Origin: Streptomyces sp. NBC_01233
GTDB taxonomy: Bacteria; Actinomycetota; Actinomycetes; Streptomycetales; Streptomycetaceae
NCBI RefSeq assembly: GCF_035989305.1
Contig: NZ_CP108514.1
Span: 2,914,501-2,978,500, forward strand
Direction of reading: 5' to 3'
DNA length: 64,000 nucleotides
Position 1 is the first letter of the stretch; the number at the start of each line of letters is the position of its first letter. The notes below the pieces were generated by a model. That model made no database searches, was not told the origin of the DNA, and saw only the letters and a program-made list of their open reading frames with translations. The position numbers and the translations under genes are program-made. This document shows, piece after piece, positions 43,701 through 52,975 of the stretch.

Positions 43701-45713
43701 CTACGCAGTCCGCGCCGCAGCCCCCACCGGCTGCTCCTCGTCGCTCCGGCGCTGCCCAGGCAGGCTCACCTGCAGCCTCCGCGGCCCGGACAGCACGTAC
43801 ACGAGCCCGAAGCCGGCGGCCACGACGACCGCGCCGCCCACCGCGTCCAGCACCCAGTGGTTGGCGGTGGCGACGATCGCGCACACCGTGATCAGCGGGT
43901 GCAGCGCCCCGAGCAGCTTCTGCCACCCCTTCGGCGCCAGCACGACGATCACGATCCCGCACCACAGCGACCAGCCGAAGTGCAGCGAGGGCATCGCCGC
44001 GTACTGGTTGGAGATCGCGGTCATGGCCCCGTACGAGGGGTTGGCCAGGTCCTGCGGTCCGTGCACCGTGTCGATGAAGTCGAGGCCGGGCATCAGGCGC
44101 GGCGGAGCGAGCGGGTACAGCCAGAAGCCGACGAGCGCGAGGACCGTGGCCAGGCCCAGGGAGGCGCGGGCCCAGCGGTAGTCGCCGGGGCGCCGCCAGT
44201 ACAGCACCCCCAGGATCGTCAGCGGGACCACGAAGTGGAAGGAGGTGTAGTAGAAGTTGAAGAACGCCTCCAGCCAGGGCGTGTTCACGACCGCGTGGTT
44301 CACGGCGTGCTCGATGTCGATGCCCAGGGCCTTCTCGATGCCGTGGATCTGGCTGCCGTTGCCCTCGGCGAGGGTGCGGCTGGTGGGCGCGGCGGCCCGG
44401 ATGTGCGAGTAGAGCGAGTATCCGACCCTTATCAGCAGGAGTTCCAGCAGCAGGTTCGGGCGGGACAGCACGCGCCGCCAGAACGGCAGCAGCGGCACGC
44501 GCTGCCAGCGGGCGGCGGCGGGCCGCCCGTAGGCGGTCGGTACGGGCTCGCGCCAGTACGGCGACGAGCGCGGCAGGAACGGCACCGCGCAGGCCGCCGC
44601 CAGCGCGGCGAGCAGCAGCACGTTGTCGCGTACGGGGGCCAGCGCGGCCAGATTCGGCAGCAGCACGGAGCTCGGCAGGGTCAGGGCGAGGACCACGGCC
44701 ACCGGCCACACGCGCCGGTCGGCGGCCTGCTTGCCCACCTTGCCGGCGACGGCGAGCAGCACCCACAGCAGCTGGTGGCGCCAGCCGGTCGGGGCCACGG
44801 CGACGGCCACGCAGCCGGTGACGGCGACGGCGAGCAGCACCTGGCCGTCGCGGGCGTAGCGGACCGCGCGGCGCAGGCCGAACCAGACGACGGCGCCGGC
44901 GAGGGCGGCGTAGAGCAGGATCTCGGCGGGGCCGCTCAGGCCCAGGCGCAGCAGCGCGCCGTGCAGGGACTGGTTGGAGCGGCTGTCGGGGGCCCCGCCG
45001 AGGCCGGTGCCGGCCAGGTGCTCGGCCCAGTACGTCCACGAGTCGCGCGGCATGGCGGCCCAGGACAGCGCGGTGGCTCCGGCGAAGGTCACGGCGGCGG
45101 TGCGTGCGGCCGGGCGGCGCCCGGTCAGCCACAGCAGCGGGGCGAACAGCAGCAGGGCAGGCTGGAGCGCGGCCGCGAGGCCGACGAGGAAGCCCGCGGG
45201 CCGGTCGCCGGGCACGCGGAAGACGGCCAGCAGCACCAGCAGCACGGGCAGGACGGCGGTCTGGCCCGGTGAGGCGGCCTCGCGGACGGGCAGCGAGACC
45301 ATCAGCAGGGCCGTCAGCACGGGCGCGGCGAGCAGTGCGGTGCGTCGCGGCACGGGATCGGGCAGGCCGCGCGCGGCGACCAGCCCGATGGCGGCGACGA
45401 ACAGCAGCGTCACGCAGGTCCAGGCCACCTCCAGGGACGGGGCGGCGAGGCCGACGAGCGGCTTCAGGACCAGCCCGGCGAAGGGGGTGCCGGCGAACTG
45501 GCCGGAGTCGTAGAGCGAGCCGGGGAGGGCGGCGGGAAGGTGCAGGCCGCTCAGCCACTCGCCGGGTGGCACCCGCAGTACCGCGGCCGCCTGTCTGACG
45601 GCGAGGGCGCCCGCGAGCGCCCACAGCAGGAGGCGTGCCGCCCCGAGCCTGCCGTTATCGCCTATGACCCCGGCATGTCCGTTCGCACCGCTGTGCTCTG
45701 CCGCGTTAGCCAC
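43701..45713 (-). CDS. Bifunctional GT87-like glycosyltransferase / PAP2 phosphatase
   Basis: This 670-residue polytopic membrane protein has an N-terminal part (about 1-400) that is a DUF2029/GT87-type alpha-mannosyltransferase-like block with many spans (SGQFAGTPFAGLVLKPL, DSRSNQSLHGALLRLGL). The C-terminal part is an inositol-phosphatase-type PAP2 domain with PSLHFGWSLWCGI and ANHWVLDAVGGAVVV. Such fusions probably act on polyprenyl-phosphate sugars. The GTG start is weakly supported and could be further in. Confidence 0.8.
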   Translation of the reverse strand: MANAAEHSGANGHAGVIGDNGRLGAARLLLWALAGALAVRQAAAVLRVPPGEWLSGLHLPAALPGSLYDSGQFAGTPFAGLVLKPLVGLAAPSLEVAWTCVTLLFVAAIGLVAARGLPDPVPRRTALLAAPVLTALLMVSLPVREAASPGQTAVLPVLLVLLAVFRVPGDRPAGFLVGLAAALQPALLLFAPLLWLTGRRPAARTAAVTFAGATALSWAAMPRDSWTYWAEHLAGTGLGGAPDSRSNQSLHGALLRLGLSGPAEILLYAALAGAVVWFGLRRAVRYARDGQVLLAVAVTGCVAVAVAPTGWRHQLLWVLLAVAGKVGKQAADRRVWPVAVVLALTLPSSVLLPNLAALAPVRDNVLLLAALAAACAVPFLPRSSPYWREPVPTAYGRPAAARWQRVPLLPFWRRVLSRPNLLLELLLIRVGYSLYSHIRAAAPTSRTLAEGNGSQIHGIEKALGIDIEHAVNHAVVNTPWLEAFFNFYYTSFHFVVPLTILGVLYWRRPGDYRWARASLGLATVLALVGFWLYPLAPPRLMPGLDFIDTVHGPQDLANPSYGAMTAISNQYAAMPSLHFGWSLWCGIVIVVLAPKGWQKLLGALHPLITVCAIVATANHWVLDAVGGAVVVAAGFGLVYVLSGPRRLQVSLPGQRRSDEEQPVGAAARTA

Positions 45714-45820
45714 GCCTCGCCGGCCTCCCGCCCTGTTGACCGCAACCCTGACTTCGCCTGGCTGCCGCGCTCCATTACCCGCACGACGATATCTCCCGCG
45801 GGATACCTAGGATGGCTCCC

Positions 45821-46177
45821 ATGAGCATCGTGAAGATCAACGCACTGACGGTCCCCGCCGAACAGCGGGAAGTTCTGGAGCGGCGCTTCGCCTCTCGGGC
45901 CGGAACGGTGGAGGGTTCGGACGGGTTCGAATGGTTCGAGCTGCTGCGTCCGGTAGAGGGCACCGACCAGTACCTCGTCTACACGCGCTGGCGTTCGGAG
46001 GAGGACTTCCAGGCGTGGATGGAGGGGCCCATGAAGGCCGCTCACCAGGGCGGCGGCGCGGCTGGTGCGGGCGGCGAGGGCGGCGAGGGCGGCGGCGAGC
46101 GGCCGAAGCCGGCGGCTTCGGCGTCGACGGTGTGGTCGTTCGAGGTCGTGCAGCAGGCCGCGCCGAAGAAGGCCTGA
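45821..46177 (+). CDS. MhuD-like heme-degrading monooxygenase
   Basis: This 118-residue ABM-fold protein begins MSIVKINALTVPAEQREVLE. Asn7, Trp66 and His75 fall at the exact positions of the catalytic Asn, ruffling Trp and heme-ligand His of Mycobacterium MhuD; GFEWFELLRPVEGTDQYLVY and DFQAWMEGPMKAAHQ match that family. MhuD opens heme to mycobilin and releases iron without CO. A Gly/Glu-rich insert (GAGGEGGEGGGERPKP) follows His75. An ATG at 45812 is possible but 45821 fits the family start and spacing to AGG. Confidence 0.8.
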   Translation: MSIVKINALTVPAEQREVLERRFASRAGTVEGSDGFEWFELLRPVEGTDQYLVYTRWRSEEDFQAWMEGPMKAAHQGGGAAGAGGEGGEGGGERPKPAASASTVWSFEVVQQAAPKKA

Positions 46178-46185
46178 CCCGGTGA

Positions 46186-46211
46186 GGGCGCGGGGCCCGG
46201 ACCCCGCGCCC
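46186..46211. terminator. GC hairpin
   Basis: GGGCGCGGGG-CCCGGA-CCCCGCGCCC, a 10-bp stem between the heme oxygenase and the convergent NTF2-like gene. Confidence 0.75.
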
Positions 46212-46239
46212 CGCTTCGGTCGGGGGCTCGCCGGGTGCG

Positions 46240-46635
46240 TCAGCTCCAGAAGGCGTCTTCCTCGTCGATGTCCGCGGTGCACTGGTCGATGTCGGTGATC
46301 TTGTGGCCGACGATCGTGAAGAAGAGTCCTTCGCGGATCTCGATGCCGCGGTCGCCGCGGTCACCGCGCGCCGTGTGGAAACTCATCACGTGCCCCCGCC
46401 CGTCCGCCAGAACCGACTCCAGGTGGACCTGGAACGTGCCCTTCGTCTCCTCGCCGAGCCGGCGGTAGAAGTCGAGGACGTTCTCCCGCCCCTTGTGGTG
46501 CCCGGACATGGGGTTGTTGCCGGGCACGTGGTGGATGACATCGGCCGTCAGCAGCGTGCTCATCGTTTCCAGGTCGCCCTTGCCGAAGGCCTCGTAGCCG
46601 CGGCGGACCAGGGCACAGTCGGGATGCTCTGACAT
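46240..46635 (-). CDS. NTF2-like / SnoaL-type protein
   Basis: The 131 residues form a cone-shaped NTF2-like fold by pattern: ALVRRGYEAFGKGDLETMST, DVIHHVPGNNPMSGHHKGRE, HVMSFHTARGDRG and FFTIVGHKITDIDQCTADID. Such proteins are isomerase-, hydrolase- or lactamase-like enzymes or binding proteins; no substrate can be given. A GGAGGGTGTG site precedes the ATG. It is divergent from the acetyltransferase gene. Confidence 0.8.
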   Translation of the reverse strand: MSEHPDCALVRRGYEAFGKGDLETMSTLLTADVIHHVPGNNPMSGHHKGRENVLDFYRRLGEETKGTFQVHLESVLADGRGHVMSFHTARGDRGDRGIEIREGLFFTIVGHKITDIDQCTADIDEEDAFWS

Positions 46636-46743
46636 GGCGTTTCACACCCTCCAGGTACGCGGGATTTGTCCTTTTTCCTATCATCGGCCCGGTGTTGTGG
46701 ATATTCCACGCGGCAGATCCGCCGCCAACCCCACAATGACGCC

Positions 46744-47304
46744 ATGAACACTTACAGCGACCAGCTCGGCAGTCAGCTCGGCGACCACCTCAACAACCCC
46801 TTCGACGACCACCACACGGCCACCGCGTCGTGGACGGTGGCCCCCGAACCGGTCACCTCCCGTGACGCCACCCTCCTGCGCCGCGCCTACTACGCCGAGG
46901 TCGCCGGCCGGTACTGGAAACGGCAGGTCACGGAGGCTGAGATCGACCAGGGACTGCTGGACTTCCCGGACGGCGATCTGGTCCCGCCGACGGGCCGGTT
47001 CGTCGTGGGGCGGCGCGGCGGCGAGCCGCTGGCGTGCGGCGGCCTGCGACTGCTCGACCCCGTCACCGCCGAGCTCACCAAGGTGTACGTCGACCGGCGC
47101 GCCCGCGGTACCGGCGGCGGGGCGGCGCTGCTCGAGGCCCTGGAAGCGCACGGCCGTGCGCTGGGCGCCGAGCGGGTCCGGCTGGACACCCGGACGGATC
47201 TCGTCGAAGCCCGCGCGTTGTACGCGCGCCACGGGTACGCGGAGATACCCGCGTACAGCTCGGGCCCCTACGCACAGCACTGGTTCGAGAAGCGCCTGGT
47301 CTGA
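46744..47304 (+). CDS. GNAT family N-acetyltransferase
   Basis: The 186 residues have a non-conserved N-terminal 45 followed by a GNAT core: GGLRLLDPVTAELTKVYVDR, the acetyl-CoA loop RRARGTGGGAALLEALEAHG, LDTRTDLVEARALYARHGYA and a C-terminal YAQHWFEKRL. The substrate is unknown. No clear ribosome site precedes ATG 46744, so the start is uncertain; a GTG about 80 bases further in is possible. Confidence 0.8.
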   Translation: MNTYSDQLGSQLGDHLNNPFDDHHTATASWTVAPEPVTSRDATLLRRAYYAEVAGRYWKRQVTEAEIDQGLLDFPDGDLVPPTGRFVVGRRGGEPLACGGLRLLDPVTAELTKVYVDRRARGTGGGAALLEALEAHGRALGAERVRLDTRTDLVEARALYARHGYAEIPAYSSGPYAQHWFEKRLV

Positions 47305-47354
47305 CCCCGCCCGGGCCACCACCCGGCGCCGGGCACCGGGCACCGGGCACCGGG

Positions 47355-49424
47355 CTAGTGCGCGGCGTGGTCCCGTCGCGGCGCCGCGTCGTAGGGCTCC
47401 TCCGCGTCGGATCCGCACAGCTCCGTGTTGATCTCCTGGACCAGCTTGACCAGGTCGGTCGGGCGGTCCGGGCCCCACCAGTCGCCGAGCAGTTCGGCAA
47501 GGGACTCCTGCCGGGCTTCTGCGAGCCTCGCGGCCGTCTCGCGTCCCCGGTCGGTCAGGACCAGCGCCAGCCCGTCCCGGGTGGCGAGCCCGCGCTCCTC
47601 GACCTGGCGGGCGGCGTCCGTGACGACCTTCAGCGGCACGTTGGTGCGCTCGGCGAGGATGGCCGGCTGGGTCGAGCCGTACTTGTTGATCCGCAGCAGC
47701 AGCCAGCTGGCGGCGGGCAGCAGGTCGTAGCCCGCCTTCTCGGTGATCTTCTCGTAGACGTGGCGGCGGCCCTCGCGGGTGCCGAGGACCGACAGTGCGC
47801 GGGCGACCTCGTCGCGGGAGGAGCGCTGGACCGGGTTGGAGGCCAGGGTCTCGGTCACATCGGGTGCGGTGACGGAGGTGCGGAGCTTGTCCTCCTTCAG
47901 GAAGCAGGCGATCACGAAGGCGACCAGGACGATCGGCACGGCGTACAGGAAGACGTCCGTGATGGCGGTGGCGTAGGCGTCGAGCACGCGGGGACGGAGA
48001 TCGGCCGGGAGCGCGGCTATGGCCCGCGGGTCGGCCTCCAGCTGCGCGACGCTGGCCCCGGCCGGCAGCTGCACACCCGCGAGGGAGGCGGCGAGCTTGT
48101 CCGCGAGCCCGTCGGTGAAGACCGTGCCGAAGATCGCGACGCCGAAGGAGGCGCCGATGGAGCGGAAGAAGGTGGCACCGGAGGTGGCGACGCCGAGGTC
48201 GGCGTAGCTGACGGCGTTCTGCACGACCAGGACGAGCACCTGCATGACCAGGCCGAGACCGGCGCCGAAGACGAAGAAGTAGACGCTCATCTCCCAGGTG
48301 GAGCTGGTGCGGTGCAGCTGGTGCAGGAGGAGCAGGCCGATGGCGGTGACGGCGGTGCCGGCGATCGGGAAGACCTTCCAGCGGCCGGTGCGGCTGACGA
48401 TCTGGCCGGAGGCGGTGGAGGAGATCAGCATGCCGATCACCATCGGCAGCATGTGGACGCCCGACATGGTCGGTGAGACGCCCTGGACGACCTGGAGGAA
48501 GGTCGGCAGGTAGACCATCGCGCCGAACATCGCGAAGCCGACGACGAAGCTGATCGCCGAGCAGAGGGTGAAGGTGCGGATGCGGAACAGCCCCAGCGGC
48601 AGGACGGGTTCGGCGGCCTTGCGCTCCACGAGGAGGAAGACGGCGAGCAGTGCGGCGCCGAGGACGGCGAGGCCGATGATCCGGGCCGAGCCCCAGCCCC
48701 AGGTGCCGCCGAGGGAGGCGATGAGGACGAGGCAAGTGGCGACGCAGGCGATGAGGAAGGTGCCGAGGTAGTCGATGGTGTGCTTGGAGGGGCGTGCCGG
48801 GATGTGCAGGGCGGCGGCGATGACGACGAGCGCGACGAGACCGATGGGGAGGTTGATGTAGAAGACCCAGCGCCAGGACAGGTGGTCGACGAAGAGACCG
48901 CCCAGCAGCGGGCCCAGCACGCTGGTCGCACCGAAGACAGCGCCGAAGAGGCCCTGGTACTTGCCGCGTTCGCGGGGCGGGACGATGTCGCCGACGATCG
49001 CCATCGACAGCACCATCAGTCCGCCGCCGCCCAGGCCCTGGAGGGCGCGGAAGCCGATGAGCTGGGGCATGTCCTGTGCGAGCCCGCACAGTGCCGACCC
49101 GATCAGGAAGATGACGATGGCGTACTGGAAGAGCTTCTTGCGTCCGTACTGGTCGCCGAGTTTGCCCCAGAGGGGGGTGGCCGCGGTGGAGGCGAGCATG
49201 TAGGCGGTGACCACCCAGGCCAGGTGCGCCATGCCGCCGAGCTCGCTGACGATGGTCGGCAGGGCGGTGGAGACGATGGTCTGGTCGAGCGCGGCGATCA
49301 GCAGGCCCAGCAGCAGTGCGCCGATGGAGACGAGGACCTCGCGGGAGGTGTGTTCGGTGGCGGGGCCGGACTTCTGCGGGCCGGAACCGGGGTCCACGGC
49401 ATCCTCGGTCACATCCTGAGCCAT
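47355..49424 (-). CDS. DHA2-type MFS multidrug transporter fused to a MarR-like domain
   Basis: The 689 residues start with a 14-span EmrB/QacA-type transporter: motif [34 protein letters not shown], and motif C around [14 protein letters not shown]. From about residue 540 a soluble winged-helix region follows ([60 protein letters not shown]), like a MarR regulator. GAGGAGG six bases before ATG 49424 fixes the start. The fused regulator may sense the pump substrate or bind DNA from the membrane; this is inference. Confidence 0.85.
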   Translation of the reverse strand: MAQDVTEDAVDPGSGPQKSGPATEHTSREVLVSIGALLLGLLIAALDQTIVSTALPTIVSELGGMAHLAWVVTAYMLASTAATPLWGKLGDQYGRKKLFQYAIVIFLIGSALCGLAQDMPQLIGFRALQGLGGGGLMVLSMAIVGDIVPPRERGKYQGLFGAVFGATSVLGPLLGGLFVDHLSWRWVFYINLPIGLVALVVIAAALHIPARPSKHTIDYLGTFLIACVATCLVLIASLGGTWGWGSARIIGLAVLGAALLAVFLLVERKAAEPVLPLGLFRIRTFTLCSAISFVVGFAMFGAMVYLPTFLQVVQGVSPTMSGVHMLPMVIGMLISSTASGQIVSRTGRWKVFPIAGTAVTAIGLLLLHQLHRTSSTWEMSVYFFVFGAGLGLVMQVLVLVVQNAVSYADLGVATSGATFFRSIGASFGVAIFGTVFTDGLADKLAASLAGVQLPAGASVAQLEADPRAIAALPADLRPRVLDAYATAITDVFLYAVPIVLVAFVIACFLKEDKLRTSVTAPDVTETLASNPVQRSSRDEVARALSVLGTREGRRHVYEKITEKAGYDLLPAASWLLLRINKYGSTQPAILAERTNVPLKVVTDAARQVEERGLATRDGLALVLTDRGRETAARLAEARQESLAELLGDWWGPDRPTDLVKLVQEINTELCGSDAEEPYDAAPRRDHAAH

Positions 49425-49551
49425 CGATACCTCCTCAGGCCGGATCAACATCTCCATACTGAGCGGTGTGTCCGGTTATGGCCTCCCGGGCCGGTTGGGA
49501 GGGCCCCGGCGGGTCTGCATAATCGCAGGCAACGGCCAGGGAGGGAGTCCA

Positions 49552-50493
49552 GTGAGCGGTGAGCACTGTCCAGATTGCGGCGCTGTCGGCGCCGGCTGCA
49601 GGTGTGCGCCGGGTGTGGGTTTCAACCCCTTGCGCATCCGTCCGTACGTGACGCTGTCCGACCCGGGCGAGCCGGACACCGAGGTGTCCCCGCCGCCGGT
49701 ATCGGGCATCGTCACCCCGGACCCGCGCCCGGCGCCGGTGCCGGTGCCGGCACAGGACGACACCCCGGCGTACGGGATACCCGTGACGCCGGCAGCGGGA
49801 CCGTGGCAGGACGGGCCGCCGGGGCACGCCCCGCACCCGGCCGAGACGGCCCGGCTCCGGGCGATCCCGGAACCGGAGCACACATACGGAGGCGGCGGAG
49901 GGGGTGGGGGCGGGGGCGGGGGCCCGGAGAAGCGACCCGGCTCCGGTTCACGCCGGCCGCTGGCGCTGCTGATCGGGGCCGCGGCGGTGGTCGCCCTCAG
50001 TGGGACGGCCATGGCGGTGTGGGTGCTGCCGAGCCCCTCGGGGAGCGATGCCGCCCTGGTCGACGCGAAGGCGCCGGCCCCGGCGGCGAGCGCCGCCCTG
50101 CCCGCGCCGTCCCCGACCCGGACCCCGGCCTCGGCCAGCCCGTCCGCCTCGGCCTCCCCGTCGCCGAGCGCCTCGAAGTCGGCCTCGCCGTCCCCTTCAC
50201 CGAGCACGTCCCGCTCGTCAACGCCGCCGTCCGCGAGCCCGTCGCCCAGCGCGGGCCGCTCGTCGGCCCCGCCTGCCTCGCAGGCCCCGATCCTGCGGTA
50301 TGGGGACTCGGGTCCGGAGGTGGAGAAGCTGCAACGTCTGCTGTCGGCGCAGGGTCTGTACCGGGGCAAGATCCATGGGAAGTTCGACTGGCGGGTGGAG
50401 GACGCGCTGTCGCAGTTCCAGTACGACCACGGCATCGACGACCAGGAGTGGGGCGTCTACGGCCCCGTGACCCGCAAGGCGCTGGAGGGATAG
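49552..50493 (+). CDS. Membrane-anchored peptidoglycan-binding protein
   Basis: The 313 residues open with a Cys-rich zinc-ribbon-like start (HCPDCGAVGAGCRC). A Pro-rich region and a run of twelve Gly coded by a G-tract follow, then a membrane helix (PLALLIGAAAVVALSGTAMA, about 140-160), a Ser/Pro/Ala linker and a C-terminal PG_binding_1 domain (LRYGDSGPEVEKLQRLLSAQ, YGPVTRKALEG). The last domain sits outside and binds the wall. GTG 49552 has GGAGGGAG upstream. It is divergent from the MFS gene. Confidence 0.8.
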   Translation: MSGEHCPDCGAVGAGCRCAPGVGFNPLRIRPYVTLSDPGEPDTEVSPPPVSGIVTPDPRPAPVPVPAQDDTPAYGIPVTPAAGPWQDGPPGHAPHPAETARLRAIPEPEHTYGGGGGGGGGGGGPEKRPGSGSRRPLALLIGAAAVVALSGTAMAVWVLPSPSGSDAALVDAKAPAPAASAALPAPSPTRTPASASPSASASPSPSASKSASPSPSPSTSRSSTPPSASPSPSAGRSSAPPASQAPILRYGDSGPEVEKLQRLLSAQGLYRGKIHGKFDWRVEDALSQFQYDHGIDDQEWGVYGPVTRKALEG

Positions 50494-50545
50494 GGGTCAC
50501 ACCTCGGCTGGTGGCGCGGACCGCCCTTCGTTTTGTATCGTGTGG

Positions 50546-50598
50546 GAACAAAGTGGTTCCGTCCTCATTCCCTGACCGGTGGACGGAACCACTTGTTC
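50546..50598. terminator. Long inverted repeat with T-run
   Basis: GAACAAAGTGGTTCCGTCC pairs with GGACGGAACCACTTGTTC (one bulged A) around a 16-base loop and is followed by TCTTTTT. By form it is a terminator, but it lies 28 bp before the HAD start, so it could also act as an attenuator or operator for that gene. Confidence 0.65.
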
Positions 50599-50626
50599 TC
50601 TTTTTCCGCCCGTCTGGAGCCCCGCA

Positions 50627-51310
50627 ATGCCGGCCAGCACCACCACCGCCCCCGTCGTCCTCACCGCCAAGGCCCTGCTCCTGGACATGGACGGCACGAT
50701 CGTCAACTCCGACGCGGTGGTCGAGCGCTGCTGGCGCGACTGGGCGCTGTCCCACGGCCTGGACCCGCAGGAGGCCCTGAAGGTGGTGCACGGCCGCCAG
50801 GGCTACGCCACCATGGCCGTCCTCCTGCCGGACCGCCCGATGGACGTCAACCACGCCGAGAACGCGGTGATGCTGGCCCGCGAGACCGCCGACACCGACG
50901 GAGTGGTCCCGGTCGCGGGCGCCCCGGCGTTCATGACGGCGATCGCCGCCCTGCCGCACGCCCTGGTCACCTCCGCGGACGCCGCCCTCGCGACGGCCCG
51001 GATGACGGCCGCCGCCCTCCCGATGCCCGCGGTACGGGTCACGGCCGAGTCCGTCCGGGCCAGCAAGCCCGACCCCGAGGGCTTCCTCAAGGGCGCCGCC
51101 GCACTGGGCGTGGCCCCGGCCGACTGCATCGTCTTCGAGGACTCGGCCGCGGGCATAGCCGCCGGCCGCGCGGCGGGCATGCGCGTGATCGGCGTGGGCC
51201 CCCGCGCAGCCGCCCACGCCCCGACGACCCACGTCCCGGACCTGACGACCCTGGCCGTGACGACCACCCAGGACGGCACGATCCGGATCACGGTGGGAGC
51301 GGGGGCCTGA
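50627..51310 (+). CDS. HAD-superfamily phosphatase (sugar-phosphate type)
   Basis: The 227 residues carry HAD motif I LLLDMDGTIVNSD (about 18-30), a helical cap (RCWRDWALSHGLDPQEAL), motif II LVTSADAALATARM, motif III Lys in VRASKPDPEGFL and motif IV VFEDSAAGIAAGRAAGM. This is the DL-glycerol-3-phosphatase/beta-phosphoglucomutase-like subgroup. The ATG at 50627 has GGAG upstream. The leader contains a long inverted repeat. Confidence 0.85.
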   Translation: MPASTTTAPVVLTAKALLLDMDGTIVNSDAVVERCWRDWALSHGLDPQEALKVVHGRQGYATMAVLLPDRPMDVNHAENAVMLARETADTDGVVPVAGAPAFMTAIAALPHALVTSADAALATARMTAAALPMPAVRVTAESVRASKPDPEGFLKGAAALGVAPADCIVFEDSAAGIAAGRAAGMRVIGVGPRAAAHAPTTHVPDLTTLAVTTTQDGTIRITVGAGA

Positions 51311-51367
51311 GGATCGGGGCCTGAGGGCCGGCCGGGCAGGGTTTCGGGGTGGCGGGAGCTCCCGCCC

Positions 51368-52003
51368 CTACTGCCCCACCCTCCCGTCGATGCGTTCCCG
51401 CAGGAAGTCCGCGTGGCCGTTGTGGCGGGCGTATTCCTCGATCATGTGGACCAGGACCTCGCGGAGTTCCATCGGCTCGTCGCCCGTGCCCCCCGCGCCC
51501 CCGGCGTCCCCCGTGATGTCCAGGCTGGGGGCCTGCGCGACGAGTTGTTCCGCGAAGGCGACCTCGGCTCGCCAGGTCGCCCACGCGTCCGCGACCACGG
51601 CCGGGTGGGCCACCGCGCCGGTGAACTCACCCGCGGGATCCTCCTCCGAGCGGTAGTGGCGGCGTACGTCCTGGCCCGCCATGACCTGCCGGAACCAGTG
51701 CTGCTCGACCCCCGCGAGGTGGCGTACGAGACCCAGGAGGGACAGGTTGGACGGTTCCACCGAGCGCTTCGCCAGGGCCTGCGCGTCGAGCCCCGCGCAC
51801 TTGAGCTCCAGCGTCAGCCGCTGGTCGCGCAGGTAGCCGGCGAGTACGGCGCGTTCGCCCTGGAACCCCCCGTCGGTCCGGGTGTCCTCGTCGGGGTGGA
51901 CGAACATGTTGGACCAGCCGAACTGCCGGTCCGAGGAGGACGCGGGTACGGACTGGGGCGCGGGCTGGGCGGAGGGGCCCGTGGGGGCGGCGGTGTCGGT
52001 CAC
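51368..52003 (-). CDS. DinB-family (DUF664) protein
   Basis: The 211 residues (from a GTG at 52003) have a four-helix DinB/YfiT pattern: LAGYLRDQRLTLELKCAGLD, SNLSLLGLVRHLAGVEQHWF and LREVLVHMIEEYARHNGHAD, with three His placed as metal ligands (LVRHLAGVEQHWF and ARHNGH). Members are thiol-dependent transferases or of unknown function. The first 45 or so residues are not conserved and the start is uncertain; an ATG coding MFVHPDEDTRTDG is an alternative. Confidence 0.7.
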   Translation of the reverse strand: MTDTAAPTGPSAQPAPQSVPASSSDRQFGWSNMFVHPDEDTRTDGGFQGERAVLAGYLRDQRLTLELKCAGLDAQALAKRSVEPSNLSLLGLVRHLAGVEQHWFRQVMAGQDVRRHYRSEEDPAGEFTGAVAHPAVVADAWATWRAEVAFAEQLVAQAPSLDITGDAGGAGGTGDEPMELREVLVHMIEEYARHNGHADFLRERIDGRVGQ

Positions 52004-52143
52004 GGGCCCGAGCGTGACCCGTACGCGTACGGCCCGCAACGGAATATCCCCCGCCACCTGCGGCTCGACCCGCGCCGCCACCCCTCACCCGCTCCGCAGC
52101 CCGCCCTCGCGCCCTCGCTCGCCCGCACGCCCTCGCCCGCCCG

Positions 52144-52725
52144 TCAGCCCGCGATCGCCTCGTACAGCGAGAACACGGCCAGCGCCGCCATCACCGCGGC
52201 CGCGATCTTGGTGATCAGTCGCAGCGGCACGTACTTCATCAGGGTGCGCCCGCCCAGGATGCCTATGCCCGCGACCGCCCACAGGGCCAGCACCGCGCCG
52301 ATGCCGACGGAGACGGGGTCGTCGTACCGGGCGGCGAGGTTGGCGGTCATGATCTGGGTCAGGTCACCGAACTCCGCGACCAGGATCAGCATGAAGCCGG
52401 CCCCCGAGACCTTCCAGAAGGACTGGTCGGCGGGCGGCTTGACCTCCTCCTCCCCGTCGTCCTTCTTCAGGAGCAGCATGGCCGCGCCCAGGAGGAAGAG
52501 GATGCCGACGACGGCCTGGACGAGGCGGTGCGGGAGCAGGGTGAGCACGCTGCCGGCGGCGATCGCGAGGGCGACGTGTACGGCGAAGGCGGCGGCTACG
52601 CCCGCGAAGACGTAGGAGGCGCGGTAGCGCGTGCCGAGCATCAGGCCGGCGAGGGCCGTCTTGTCGGGGAGTTCGGCAAGGAAGACGACGCCGAAGGCGA
52701 TCGCCGTGATGCTGAAGCTGAACAC
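52144..52725 (-). CDS. GDT1/TMEM165-family (UPF0016) manganese exporter
   Basis: The 193 residues have six or seven membrane helices with two copies of the family signature E-x-G/P-D-K/R-T/S: VVFLAELPDKTALAGLML near residue 13 and ILVAEFGDLTQIMTANL near 114. The acidic residues line the Mn2+/Ca2+ path. The yybP-ykoY riboswitch upstream supports manganese export under high Mn. The GTG start is set by the family N-terminus; the ribosome site is weak, which fits riboswitch control of translation. Confidence 0.85.
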   Translation of the reverse strand: MFSFSITAIAFGVVFLAELPDKTALAGLMLGTRYRASYVFAGVAAAFAVHVALAIAAGSVLTLLPHRLVQAVVGILFLLGAAMLLLKKDDGEEEVKPPADQSFWKVSGAGFMLILVAEFGDLTQIMTANLAARYDDPVSVGIGAVLALWAVAGIGILGGRTLMKYVPLRLITKIAAAVMAALAVFSLYEAIAG

Positions 52726-52861
52726 GGGGGTGGAAACCTCAATCGGTCGGGCAGGACGCCATCGGTACCGAGAGACCTGGGGTGTTTCAGGGGTCGCTTC
52801 GGCTCGGCGGCGCCCTGGCATGCGTGTGCGCGTAAGAAACGCGTCCACGCGTGAAACAGAA

Positions 52862-52975
52862 CACTGCGGCCGAAGGTCTCGCTGACCGACCGCTGTGCGC
52901 GGCCTGCCTCCGGGCGCCGGCTGGGGTGACCCAGCAGTATGTCGACGGTCCGGCGAAGAGCTACTCCCCTTCTGC
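52862..52975 (-). promoter_or_regulatory. yybP-ykoY manganese riboswitch
   Basis: Minus-strand reading shows the conserved blocks AGGGGAGTAGCTCTTCGCCG, then GTCGACATACTGC, then GTCAGCGAGACCTTCGGCCG, the three landmarks of the Mn2+-sensing yybP-ykoY RNA. It ends about 140 bases before the exporter start. The intervening sequence can hold the switching hairpin. Confidence 0.85.
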
